The translations under genes were made by a program, and so were the position numbers. A stretch of 25,370 nucleotides of DNA, from assembly GCA_937906485.1 (NCBI GenBank), contig CALCYB010000151.1:1-25370 (forward strand), in the 5' to 3' direction. Each line of letters begins with the position of its first letter. Within the stretch, counting starts at the first letter, position 1. This document shows positions 1 through 7,901 of the stretch, piece after piece. The notes below the pieces were generated by a model. That model had not been told where the DNA came from and ran no database searches. It was given only the letters and a program-made list of their open reading frames with translations. The stretch is from an uncultured Rikenellaceae bacterium. GTDB taxonomy: Bacteria > Bacteroidota > Bacteroidia > Bacteroidales > UBA932.

Positions 1-1
1 G

Positions 2-1138
2 GAAGAGGAACTGGTGGTTCGTCCGACTTCTGAAACCATTATCTGGAATACTTACCGCAATTGGATCAAATCCTACCGGGATCTTCCGATCCTCTGCAAC
101 CAATGGGCCAATGTCGTGCGTTGGGAAATGCGTACCCGTCTGTTCTTGCGTACTGCAGAATTCCTGTGGCAGGAAGGTCATACCGCCCATGCCACCCGCA
201 AAGAGGCCGTTGCAGAATGTGAACGCATGATCAATGTCTATGCGGATTTTGCACGTCGCTACATGGCGTTGCCGGTAGTGGTGGGACCGAAAACTGCCAG
301 TGAACGTTTTGCAGGAGCCATTGATACCCTCTGTATAGAGGCGATGATGCAGGACGGAAAGGCGCTGCAAGCCGGTACTTCCCATTTCCTGGGACAAAAC
401 TTTGCCAAGGCATTTGATGTGCAGTATGCGACCAAAGACGGTGGTCTGGAATATGTCTGGGCGACCTCATGGGGGGTATCAACCCGCCTGATGGGAGCGT
501 TGATCATGGCTCACAGTGACAACAACGGTCTGGTGTTGCCTCCGAAGCTGGCTCCGATCCAAGTGGTGATGGTGCCGATTTACAAAGGAGCTGAAGACCT
601 GGCCGAAGTGACGGCCCATCTGGAAGAAATCAAACGCGAAATGACGGCTTTGGGCCTTTCAGTGAAGATCGATGACCGTGACAACGTGCGCTCCGGTTTC
701 AAATTTGCCGAATGGGAACTCAAGGGGGTTCCGGTGCGTCTGGCCGTAGGCCGTCGCGATATGGCTGCCGGTATGGTGGAAGTGGCCCGTCGTGATACGT
801 TGGAAAAGACCTCAGTGGCCCGCGAGGGCATTGCCGCTTATGTAGCAGCCCTGATGGACGAGATCCAAGAGAATATTTATCAGAAAGCATTGAAATTCAG
901 AGAAGAACATACCTACCGTGTGGATACATGGGAAGAATTTAAGGAACAGATTGAAAAAGGTGGATTTCTGTTGTGTCACTGGGATGGAACTCCCGAAACC
1001 GAAGAACGCATCAAGGAAGAGACCAAGGCGACCATCCGTTGCATTCCGACTGATTCTTTCGTGGTGGAAGAAGAAGGCAAATGTGTCTATTCCGGTAAAC
1101 CTTCTCATCGTCGAGTAATTTTTGCCAGATCCTATTAA
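2..1138 (+). CDS. proS: Prolyl-tRNA synthetase, 3' part (5' end outside window)
   Basis: Class II aminoacyl-tRNA synthetase that charges tRNA-Pro with proline in the cytoplasm. The reading frame is open from base 2 with no start, so the gene enters from the left; 378 residues are visible, and about 110 to 120 N-terminal residues are probably missing compared with the usual length near 490. Class II motif 2 is clear ([15 protein letters not shown] followed by WQEGHTAH), and motif 3 shows as [16 protein letters not shown]. The anticodon-binding domain follows (from about [13 protein letters not shown]), then the C-terminal zinc-ribbon-like domain found in archaeal/eukaryote-type ProRS, ending in the conserved terminal Tyr (FARSY). 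There is no YbaK-type editing insertion, as expected for this type. The next gene starts 6 bases after the stop, so the two are probably co-transcribed. Confidence 0.97.
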   Translation, partial: EEELVVRPTSETIIWNTYRNWIKSYRDLPILCNQWANVVRWEMRTRLFLRTAEFLWQEGHTAHATRKEAVAECERMINVYADFARRYMALPVVVGPKTASERFAGAIDTLCIEAMMQDGKALQAGTSHFLGQNFAKAFDVQYATKDGGLEYVWATSWGVSTRLMGALIMAHSDNNGLVLPPKLAPIQVVMVPIYKGAEDLAEVTAHLEEIKREMTALGLSVKIDDRDNVRSGFKFAEWELKGVPVRLAVGRRDMAAGMVEVARRDTLEKTSVAREGIAAYVAALMDEIQENIYQKALKFREEHTYRVDTWEEFKEQIEKGGFLLCHWDGTPETEERIKEETKATIRCIPTDSFVVEEEGKCVYSGKPSHRRVIFARSY

Positions 1139-1144
1139 TAAACC

Positions 1145-1852
1145 ATGAACCCAGACCCTAGCCAGCAGCCCAGAGCTGCGATTTTAGAGGGATTGAACCG
1201 AAAGTCCCGCCTCAAATCCCAGGTTTTCAACCAATGCCTGGATGTATTCAATCAACTCAAGGAGGTCTTGAGTGAAATCAGCAACGATTTCACGGACCTG
1301 TTGGACAATGCTCAAGACCGTCGTGTGCGGCTGGAGTACCGAGACCGGGGAAAATTTGAGGCAGAACTCAAGTTTGCTGATGATGTGCTGATCTTCAGTA
1401 TGCATACCGATGTCTTCCAGTTTGACCGGGACCATTCCATCTGGAAAAATCCCTATGTCCAGGAAGATCCCTACCGGTCTTATTGTGGCGTCATCAATGT
1501 CTATAACTTCCTGTACGATTCCATGAAGTACAACCGTACGGAAGACTTGGGCTACCTGGTGGCACGTCTTTTTGTCAACCAGCAACGTCATTTCTTTGTG
1601 GAAGGCAAGCGGCAGAAAAGACAGGATCCCCAGTTTTTCGGCCAGGCACCGATGACCCGCGAGGAACTGGTGGCATTTGTGGAATCAGCGATGCTGTATG
1701 CTTTGTCGTTCGACCTGCTGGTGCCTCCTTATGATGTGGTGAAGGTGGCCAGTGTGGAACAAGTGAATGCGAAGATCGAATCAGCCCGGATGAAGACGGG
1801 TAAACGATTGGGTTACAAGTATAATTCAGACGATGTTCTGGCAAAAAGGTGA
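1145..1852 (+). CDS. Conserved protein of unknown function, 235 aa
   Basis: I do not recognise a named domain. The ATG lies 6 bases after the proS stop, so the gene is probably read from the same message. The protein has no signal peptide or membrane segment and is rich in charged and aromatic residues, which suggests a soluble cytoplasmic protein. Residues 20-55 (RLKSQVFNQCLDVFNQLKEV and on) look like a long amphipathic helix. The middle section has many aromatic residues (FQFDRDHSIW, YVQEDPYRSYCGVINVYNF). The C-terminus is basic (RMKTGKRLGYKYNSDDVLAKR). Codon use resembles the neighbours and the frame is uninterrupted for 708 bases, so it is a real gene. Its place after proS hints at a housekeeping role, but nothing in the sequence identifies a reaction. 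Confidence 0.85.
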   Translation: MNPDPSQQPRAAILEGLNRKSRLKSQVFNQCLDVFNQLKEVLSEISNDFTDLLDNAQDRRVRLEYRDRGKFEAELKFADDVLIFSMHTDVFQFDRDHSIWKNPYVQEDPYRSYCGVINVYNFLYDSMKYNRTEDLGYLVARLFVNQQRHFFVEGKRQKRQDPQFFGQAPMTREELVAFVESAMLYALSFDLLVPPYDVVKVASVEQVNAKIESARMKTGKRLGYKYNSDDVLAKR

Positions 1853-1878
1853 TGAGTTATTTTCAAAGTTAAGCAATT

Positions 1879-2871
1879 ATGAAACGTTTTTGGCTCTGTT
1901 TGTCTTTGTGCTTGTGTATCGGGGGATCCCTGTATGCACAGCAGGAGCGGAAGGATAGTTTGTCTGCAGCGCAGGAATTGTGCCTGATCTGGGCATCCCG
2001 GCTCCCGGTACCTGATATCAACTATGTGCCGGTTGAACCTCCCCGTTATTGGACCAACGGGATCATGAACCAACTGGGCTTTTCCCAATTGTCTTTGACC
2101 AACTGGGCCGAAGGGGGAAGCGGAACGGTTTCCATGAATGCGTTTGTGGATATGCATGCCAATTATGCCAAAGGGGATATGATCTGGGAAAACCGGGCTC
2201 AGTTTTCCTATGGGTTCATCCAGTCCTTTGAGGACGGTTACCGGAAAGGAGACGATAAGATCTGGATGAACAGCAAGTGGGGTTATCGTGCGGTGAACAA
2301 CCTTTATCTGTCGGCGTTGTTCAATTTCCGGACCCAGTTCTCCAACGGATTTGACAATGCAGGTACAGATGCCGAAGGCAAACCGATCAAGGTGTTGAGT
2401 TCGCAATTCATGGCTCCGGGTTATGTCTCTCTCGGTTTGGGGGTCGATTACAAGCCGAATGCAGCCCTTTCTGTCAACTTTGCGCCGATGACCGGCAACA
2501 TGGTGATTGTGGAGGACGAGCGTTTGCGTACCAAGTACGGTAATGCCGAGGATGAAGCGATCCGGTATGAGTTCGGTGCGCAGCTCAAGACCGAGTTGAA
2601 ACTGGAACGAAAAACCTGGAAACTGCAGACTTCGCTGATCCTCTTCTCCGATTTCCTGAACAATCCCCAGAACATCCAGGTCAACTGGGATGTGAACGCC
2701 AGCCTGGTTCTGAACAAGTATTTTTCAGCGACCATCCGGACCAACCTGATTTACGATGACAATATCCTGATTCCGGACCGTCACGGGGTAAAGGCTCCTC
2801 GGATCCAATTCAAGGAAATTTTCAGTTTGACCTTTACTTATCTGATTGGTAACTATACCAAAATGAAATAA
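1879..2871 (+). CDS. DUF3078 domain outer-membrane protein
   Basis: A 330-residue exported protein of the DUF3078 family, common in Bacteroidota and of unknown biochemical function. A Sec signal peptide is visible at residues 1-20 (MKRFWLCLSLCLCIGGSLYA, followed by QQ). The mature part carries the family signature around residues 63-80 (NQLGFSQLSLTNWAEGG). It then alternates polar and aromatic residues as in transmembrane beta strands (for example WENRAQFSYGFIQSF, LYLSALFNFRTQF, YVSLGLGVDYKP), which supports a beta barrel in the outer membrane. It ends in a strand (FSLTFTYLIGNYTK). The start is the only Met that precedes the signal peptide. The gene is 26 bases after the previous one and 7 bases before tilS, consistent with one operon. 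Confidence 0.88.
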   Translation: MKRFWLCLSLCLCIGGSLYAQQERKDSLSAAQELCLIWASRLPVPDINYVPVEPPRYWTNGIMNQLGFSQLSLTNWAEGGSGTVSMNAFVDMHANYAKGDMIWENRAQFSYGFIQSFEDGYRKGDDKIWMNSKWGYRAVNNLYLSALFNFRTQFSNGFDNAGTDAEGKPIKVLSSQFMAPGYVSLGLGVDYKPNAALSVNFAPMTGNMVIVEDERLRTKYGNAEDEAIRYEFGAQLKTELKLERKTWKLQTSLILFSDFLNNPQNIQVNWDVNASLVLNKYFSATIRTNLIYDDNILIPDRHGVKAPRIQFKEIFSLTFTYLIGNYTKMK

Positions 2872-2878
2872 TCCGCTT

Positions 2879-4240
2879 ATGCTGGCTCGGTTTGAGGAAA
2901 CAGTGCAACGGATGACCGGTGATGACCGGCAGGGGCGTATCCTGGTGGGAGTCAGTGGGGGTATTGATTCCATGACCTTGGCGGACCTGTTTTCCAAAAG
3001 CCGGTTCAGTGACCGTATCGGCATTGCCCATGTCAATTTCTCGCTCCGGGGAGAGGATTCGGAGGCTGATCAGGCATTTGTGCGTGATTGGGCTGCGGGA
3101 GCGGGTCTGCCGTTTTACACCATCCGTTTTGATACCCTGGCCTATGCCCGGGAACGGGCCATATCCACGCAGATGGCGGCGCGGGAGTTGCGTTATGGCT
3201 GGTTCCGTCAGCTCATGGAGCAGGAGGGGTATGATTGGCTGGCCATCGCCCATAACCTGGATGATGGGGTGGAGACTCTCTTTTTGAACCTGCTTCGGGG
3301 AACCGGCTATCGGGGCCTGGTGGGGATTCGTCCGGTGAACGGAACGATCATCCGTCCTTTGTCGGAAATTTCCCGCGCCTCCATCCGACAATATGTGCAG
3401 GCCAATCAGCTCGCCTATCGGGAAGACCGTACCAACCAGGAGTCGCACTATTCCCGTAACCGGTTACGGAACCTGGTTTTTCCACAACTCGAGCAGATCA
3501 ATCCTTCTTTTCGTCAGACCCTCCATCGGGACATGCAGCATTTTGCGCAAGTCCAACAGGTGCTGGACGAGCAACTGGAGGAATTGCGTGCCGCTATCCT
3601 GCGGCCCGACCGGGAGGGTTATGTATTGCAGACAGCTCCGTTGCTGAACCGCAAGCAGGCTGCCTTCTGGACCCATGGGCTGCTGGCTCCGTTCGGTTTT
3701 AACGAGACGCAGATCCAGGCCCTCCTGAAGATGCCGGACCAGCAGGCGGGCAGGGTTTTCCGTACGTCGGCTTATGAACTGGTTACGGCTGCCGGACAGT
3801 GGCGGATTGTTCCCCTCGCTTCGAATCCGTCCGAACCGACCGCTTTCCGGTTTTCCGAACCCGGGGAATATGTGTTCAAAGGGCAACGGTTTGTATTTGC
3901 ATGTGAGTCCTATACCGGGGTTCTGGTCCCGGATCCCACCCACCGCACGTTGTACTTTGATGCCGGAAAAGTCGTGTTTCCACTGACTTGCCGCAGTTGG
4001 CAGCCTTCGGACCGTTTCTGTCCCTTTGGGATGAAGAACGGGTCGGTCAAGCTCAGTGATTTCTTCATCAACTGCAAACTGGACCTGCACCAGAAGCAGT
4101 TGCAGCCGGTCATCACGACCGGAGAGGCTGAGCAGGAGGGCGGGCAGCAGACCATTGTACTTCTTCCTGGACTTCGCTCCGACCACCGTTTCCGGGTGAC
4201 TCCACAGACGCGGGTAATTGGTAAAATTTCGCTTTTGTAG
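2879..4240 (+). CDS. tilS: tRNA(Ile)-lysidine synthase
   Basis: ATP-dependent enzyme that attaches lysine to C34 of the CAU-anticodon tRNA-Ile2, changing both its amino-acid identity and its codon reading from AUG to AUA; normally essential. The N-terminal PP-loop ATPase motif SGGIDS is at residues 26-31. The family signatures AHVNFSLRGEDSEAD and AIAHNLDDGVETLFLNLLRGTG follow. A middle helical region covers roughly residues 200-330. The C-terminal TilS domain is marked by the stretch from SDRFCPFGMKNGSVKLSDFF. The length, 453 residues, is normal for the family. The start lies 7 bases after the DUF3078 stop, and no other Met fits better. Confidence 0.97.
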   Translation: MLARFEETVQRMTGDDRQGRILVGVSGGIDSMTLADLFSKSRFSDRIGIAHVNFSLRGEDSEADQAFVRDWAAGAGLPFYTIRFDTLAYARERAISTQMAARELRYGWFRQLMEQEGYDWLAIAHNLDDGVETLFLNLLRGTGYRGLVGIRPVNGTIIRPLSEISRASIRQYVQANQLAYREDRTNQESHYSRNRLRNLVFPQLEQINPSFRQTLHRDMQHFAQVQQVLDEQLEELRAAILRPDREGYVLQTAPLLNRKQAAFWTHGLLAPFGFNETQIQALLKMPDQQAGRVFRTSAYELVTAAGQWRIVPLASNPSEPTAFRFSEPGEYVFKGQRFVFACESYTGVLVPDPTHRTLYFDAGKVVFPLTCRSWQPSDRFCPFGMKNGSVKLSDFFINCKLDLHQKQLQPVITTGEAEQEGGQQTIVLLPGLRSDHRFRVTPQTRVIGKISLL

Positions 4241-4263
4241 TTGGATGAGTGTCTAAAAATCTG

Positions 4264-4271
4264 TAAATTTG
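4264..4271 (+). promoter_or_regulatory. Promoter -7 element before the DHOD-like gene
   Basis: TAAATTTG matches the Bacteroidota -7 consensus TAnnTTTG exactly. It lies in the 57-base gap after tilS, with the gene's ATG at 4298, 26 bases downstream. The -33 box is weaker: TTGG at 4241-4244, 19 bases upstream, is one base off TTTG. This suggests that the frameshifted gene, and perhaps the glycosidases after it, can be transcribed independently of tilS. Confidence 0.6.
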
Positions 4272-4297
4272 TTCGGATAATATAAAATGAACAGATT

Positions 4298-5265
4298 ATG
4301 GCAGATTTAAAAACATCGTTTGCGGGTTTGTCGCTGAAAAATCCGCTTATTGTCAGTAGTTCCGGATTAACTAATTCTGCATCAAAAAATAAAAAGCTCC
4401 AGGAAGAAGGAGCAGCTGCTGTGGTCCTGAAATCTGTTTTTGAAGAACAGATCATGTTGTATGCCGGTCAGATGGATACCGGCGGGCATACGGAAGGGGA
4501 TGATTACATGGTACAGTATGTCCGTACCCACCAGTTGAATGAATATGTTTCGCTGATCCGTTCCACCAAAGAAGCCTGTACGATTCCTGTCATCGCCAGC
4601 ATCAATTGTCATACGGATTCGGAATGGGGAGAATATGCCTCCCTGTTTGAAGAAGCGGGTGCCGATGCATTGGAGGTCAACATCCTCTCGCTGCGTAGCG
4701 ACCGTGCTTATCAGGCCGGTTCTTTCCAGCAGATGCACGTCAATGTTCTGAAACACGTGATGAAGAACATTCATATTCCGGTGATTGTCAAATTGGGTTC
4801 CAACCTGACCGCTCCTGTGGCTATGGCGGACCGTCTGTCTGCGCACGGGGCTTCCGGCCTGGTTCTCTTCAACCGTTTCTACCAGCCTGATATCGATGTG
4901 GACAAACTGGAATATCACTGTTCAGCAATCCTTCGGATCTGTACAACGGTTTGCGTTGGACCGCCATCGTTTCTTCCCGTGTACCTCAATTGCCGGTTGC
5001 CTTGTCCGGCGGGGTGCATGACGGGGATGCCATGATCAAAGCTTTGCTTGCAGGGGCCTCTGCCGTTGAGGTATGCAGCGCCATTTATCAGCAAGGTCCC
5101 CAGGAGATCGGCAAGATGCTGGAGCGGCTGCAAGCTTGGCAGGAAGAAAAAGGATATGAGTCCATTCCGATGTTCCGCGGCAAGATGAATGCGGCTTCCT
5201 TGGGTGCGGAGGAATTGTTTGAACGGACGCAGTTCATGCGCTATTACAGTTCGAAAACCGAATAA
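4298..5265 (+). pseudogene. Dihydroorotate-dehydrogenase-like protein, frameshifted
   Basis: FMN-binding TIM-barrel protein of the dihydroorotate-dehydrogenase-like family seen in Bacteroidota; its true substrate is uncertain. The first part is frame-continuous from 4298 (MADLKTSFAGLSLKNPLIVS) through ASINCHTDSEWGEYA and the FMN-contact region VIVKLGSNLTAP to DIDVDKLEYHCS. The family sequence then continues in another frame from about 4921 (FSNPSDLYNGLRWTAIV), through SGGVHDGDAMIKALLAGASA to a stop at 5265. Read as it stands, the first frame continues with unrelated residues to a stop at 5033-5035, giving a 245-residue product that lacks the C-terminal phosphate-binding part of the barrel. 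The break falls at about 4918-4923. The frame change fits a loss of 1 or 10 bases (or a gain of 2). A sequencing or assembly error cannot be excluded. Confidence 0.8.
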
Positions 5266-5271
5266 ACATTT

Positions 5272-7860
5272 ATGCTGATGAAAAGGTGGTTGACATGGAT
5301 GGTGTTCCTGCTGATGGGGGGCAGCCTGATGGGAAGTGGTCTGATGGCCCAGCGGCGTTTGCCGCTGCATCGAGGTTGGTGGTTCTGTCAGGTTGGGGAC
5401 TCGCTCTGGCGGCAAGCCGTTGTTCCGGGTACGGTGCATACGGACCTGTTGCTGCATGAGCTGATTCCGGATCCGTTTTATGGTGCGAATGAAGAATTGG
5501 TCCAATGGGTGGAAGACCAGGACTGGCAGTACCGGACGGAATTTGAATTGTCTTCCGCCGATCTGGCTGCTGATGGGATCCGGCTCTGTTTTGACGGGCT
5601 GGATACGTATGCCGACATTTTTCTCAACGGCGAAAAAGTGGCCGCTACCCGCAATATGTTCGTGGGTTATGCCTTTGAAGTCAAGCCTTTGCTGCGGGAA
5701 GGAAAGAACCGTCTGGAGGTGAGGTTCCGTTCTCCGGTCCGGGAAGTGATGCCCCTGAGGGATGCTGCAGGTTTTGATTATCCGGCTGACAACGACCACC
5801 ATCCCGAGAAAACCAGTGTCTATACCCGGAAGGCTCCCTACAGTTATGGCTGGGATATGCAGATCCGTCTGGTTACCTGCGGAATCTGGAAGCCGGTGTA
5901 CCTGGAACTGTGGGACAAAATACGGATCGAAGACTATTATGTCCGTACCCTGCACGTGGATACCGACTTGGCAAAGGTGTCCCGGGAGTTGGTCTGGGAG
6001 GCTGCTGCATCGGGTACGGCCCGTATTCATTTCGATTATTCCCTGGACGGGCAGCTGTTGGGTCAGGACAGTGTGGACCTGCAGGTGGAGGCGGGTCTTC
6101 AGCAGACGCTTCTGCCGTTGACCATTCCTTCGCCCGAGTTGTGGATGCCCAACGGTTGGGGTAGAGCCACCCTCTATGATTTCAAGGCGACCGTGCAGTG
6201 GCTGGATGAACAGGCGCCCGTCGAGGTGACCCGTAACGAACGGGTGGGTTTGCGGGATGTGCAACTGATTCAGGAAGAAGACTCTTTGGGAACCTCGTTC
6301 TATTTTCTGGTCAACGGACGTCCGCTTTTTGCCAAAGGTGCGAACATGATGCCGGGGGATGCTTTTCTGCCCAAGATGTTCCAGCACCGTTATCAACGCC
6401 TGATCGACGATGCGCTTGCAGCCGGATTCAATTTTATCCGGGTATGGGGCGGTGGTATTTATGAGTCTGACTACCTCTATTCGATGGCGGATGAGGCCGG
6501 TATCTTTATTTGGCAGGACTTCCTGTTCGGTTGTACTTCCTATCCGGCAGATGAAGATTTTCTGGACAATGTCCGTCTGGAGGCGGAATATAATTTGAAA
6601 CGCTTGCGCAGGCACCCTTCTCTGGTGCTTTGGTGCGGCAACAATGAGGTGGAGGAAGGCATCAAGTACTGGGGCTGGAAACGACGCTATGCGGATTATC
6701 CCGGAGTGTATGAGCAGATGCAGACGGATTATGACCGACTCTTCCGTGAACTGCTGCCGGAGATGGTGGCTACCTATGACCCGCAACGTCCCTACCTGCA
6801 TGGATCCCCGTTGTCCGCCAACTGGGGAAGACCTGACAGTTGGGCCCATGGGGATGCACATAACTGGGGATTGTGGTACGGTCAGAAACCCTTTGAGAGC
6901 ATGGACCAGGACCGTTTCCGTTTTGTAAGCGAATACGGTTTCCAGGCTTTCCCGGAAATGAAGACCATTGCCACCTTTGCTACGGAGCAGGATTATGACC
7001 TGGATTCAGAGGTGATGCGTACCCACCAGAAGGCGTCCACCGGGAATGGACTGATCAGGAAATACCTGGAAATGTATTATCCGGTGCCTGAGGATTTTGC
7101 CACGTTTGTGTATGCGGTGCAGGTGTTGCAGGGACAAGGCATGCGCGATGTGGTGGAGGCACACCGCCGTCACCGACCCTATTGCATGGGGTCGCTGTAT
7201 TGGCAGTTCAACGAGGCGTGGCCGACCGTATCGTGGGCCAGCGTTGATTATTATGGCAACTGGAAGGCTTTGCATTATCAGATGAAACGGGCCTTTGCTC
7301 CCGAAACGGTGACCTGGCATTGTGACGGGGATACTGTACGCTTTTATGCAGCCTCCGACCGCTTGGAAAAACGGGAACAGGTCCCGGTACGCGTGGATGT
7401 GCTGACTGTGGAAGGGGAGGTGGTCCGTAGTTTTGACCGGGTGATTACCCTGCCCGAGAATGCGACTCAGGAAGTGTTCTGTCTGTCCAAATCCGAGCTC
7501 CTGCATAGGAAACGTCCCAAAAAAGTGTTGATCCGGACGAGGTTTGTTTCGGCTGACGGGCAGATGCAGGATCATTTGGGAGCGTTGGTGCGTCCGCTGG
7601 AAATGAAAGTCCCCCGGGCAGATATTGATATTCAGATCAAAGCCGTTCCTGGCCGTTGGGAGATCACCCTGCAGAGTGATGTGCTGGCCCGGGATGTGTT
7701 TGTGGAGATTCCGGTACAGGGGTTGCGCTATTCCGACAATTTCTTTAACCTCTATCCGAATGAGCCCAAAGTGCTGGTGTTGGAGGACCGTAATCTGGGT
7801 ACCTCGCAAAAACAGCTGAAAAGCATTCGAATATGGCAGTTAGCCGATATTTTTGAGTAG
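5272..7860 (+). CDS. Exported beta-mannosidase, GH2 family
   Basis: An 862-residue glycoside hydrolase that removes non-reducing beta-linked mannose. A signal peptide covers residues 1-26 (ending GSGLMA, followed by QRR), so the enzyme acts in the periplasm or outside. The start could be Met1 or Met3; both precede the same signal. The N-terminal GH2 sugar-binding domain follows (GWWFCQVGDSLWRQAVVPGT, then PFYGANEELVQWVEDQDWQY, typical of beta-mannosidases), then the immunoglobulin-like domain and the TIM barrel (FIRVWGGGIYESDYLYSMAD). The acid/base is Glu459 in LVLWCGNNEVEEG and the nucleophile is Glu554 in FVSEYGFQAFP. Length and motif order are normal. It begins 6 bases after the broken DHOD-like gene and is followed 41 bases later by two hexosaminidases, which points to joint breakdown of Man-beta-1,4-GlcNAc structures. 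Confidence 0.93.
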   Translation: MLMKRWLTWMVFLLMGGSLMGSGLMAQRRLPLHRGWWFCQVGDSLWRQAVVPGTVHTDLLLHELIPDPFYGANEELVQWVEDQDWQYRTEFELSSADLAADGIRLCFDGLDTYADIFLNGEKVAATRNMFVGYAFEVKPLLREGKNRLEVRFRSPVREVMPLRDAAGFDYPADNDHHPEKTSVYTRKAPYSYGWDMQIRLVTCGIWKPVYLELWDKIRIEDYYVRTLHVDTDLAKVSRELVWEAAASGTARIHFDYSLDGQLLGQDSVDLQVEAGLQQTLLPLTIPSPELWMPNGWGRATLYDFKATVQWLDEQAPVEVTRNERVGLRDVQLIQEEDSLGTSFYFLVNGRPLFAKGANMMPGDAFLPKMFQHRYQRLIDDALAAGFNFIRVWGGGIYESDYLYSMADEAGIFIWQDFLFGCTSYPADEDFLDNVRLEAEYNLKRLRRHPSLVLWCGNNEVEEGIKYWGWKRRYADYPGVYEQMQTDYDRLFRELLPEMVATYDPQRPYLHGSPLSANWGRPDSWAHGDAHNWGLWYGQKPFESMDQDRFRFVSEYGFQAFPEMKTIATFATEQDYDLDSEVMRTHQKASTGNGLIRKYLEMYYPVPEDFATFVYAVQVLQGQGMRDVVEAHRRHRPYCMGSLYWQFNEAWPTVSWASVDYYGNWKALHYQMKRAFAPETVTWHCDGDTVRFYAASDRLEKREQVPVRVDVLTVEGEVVRSFDRVITLPENATQEVFCLSKSELLHRKRPKKVLIRTRFVSADGQMQDHLGALVRPLEMKVPRADIDIQIKAVPGRWEITLQSDVLARDVFVEIPVQGLRYSDNFFNLYPNEPKVLVLEDRNLGTSQKQLKSIRIWQLADIFE

Positions 7861-7901
7861 TCCCATTGCAGAATCTACTATTAAAAATAAAACAATCGCA
7901 T

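Noticed and set aside
4915..6861. Very long open frame on the minus strand opposite the beta-mannosidase gene
   Set aside because: The plus strand carries a complete GH2 enzyme with all catalytic motifs. The antisense product is rich in His, Arg, Pro and Gln without domains, as expected from reading biased codons backwards.
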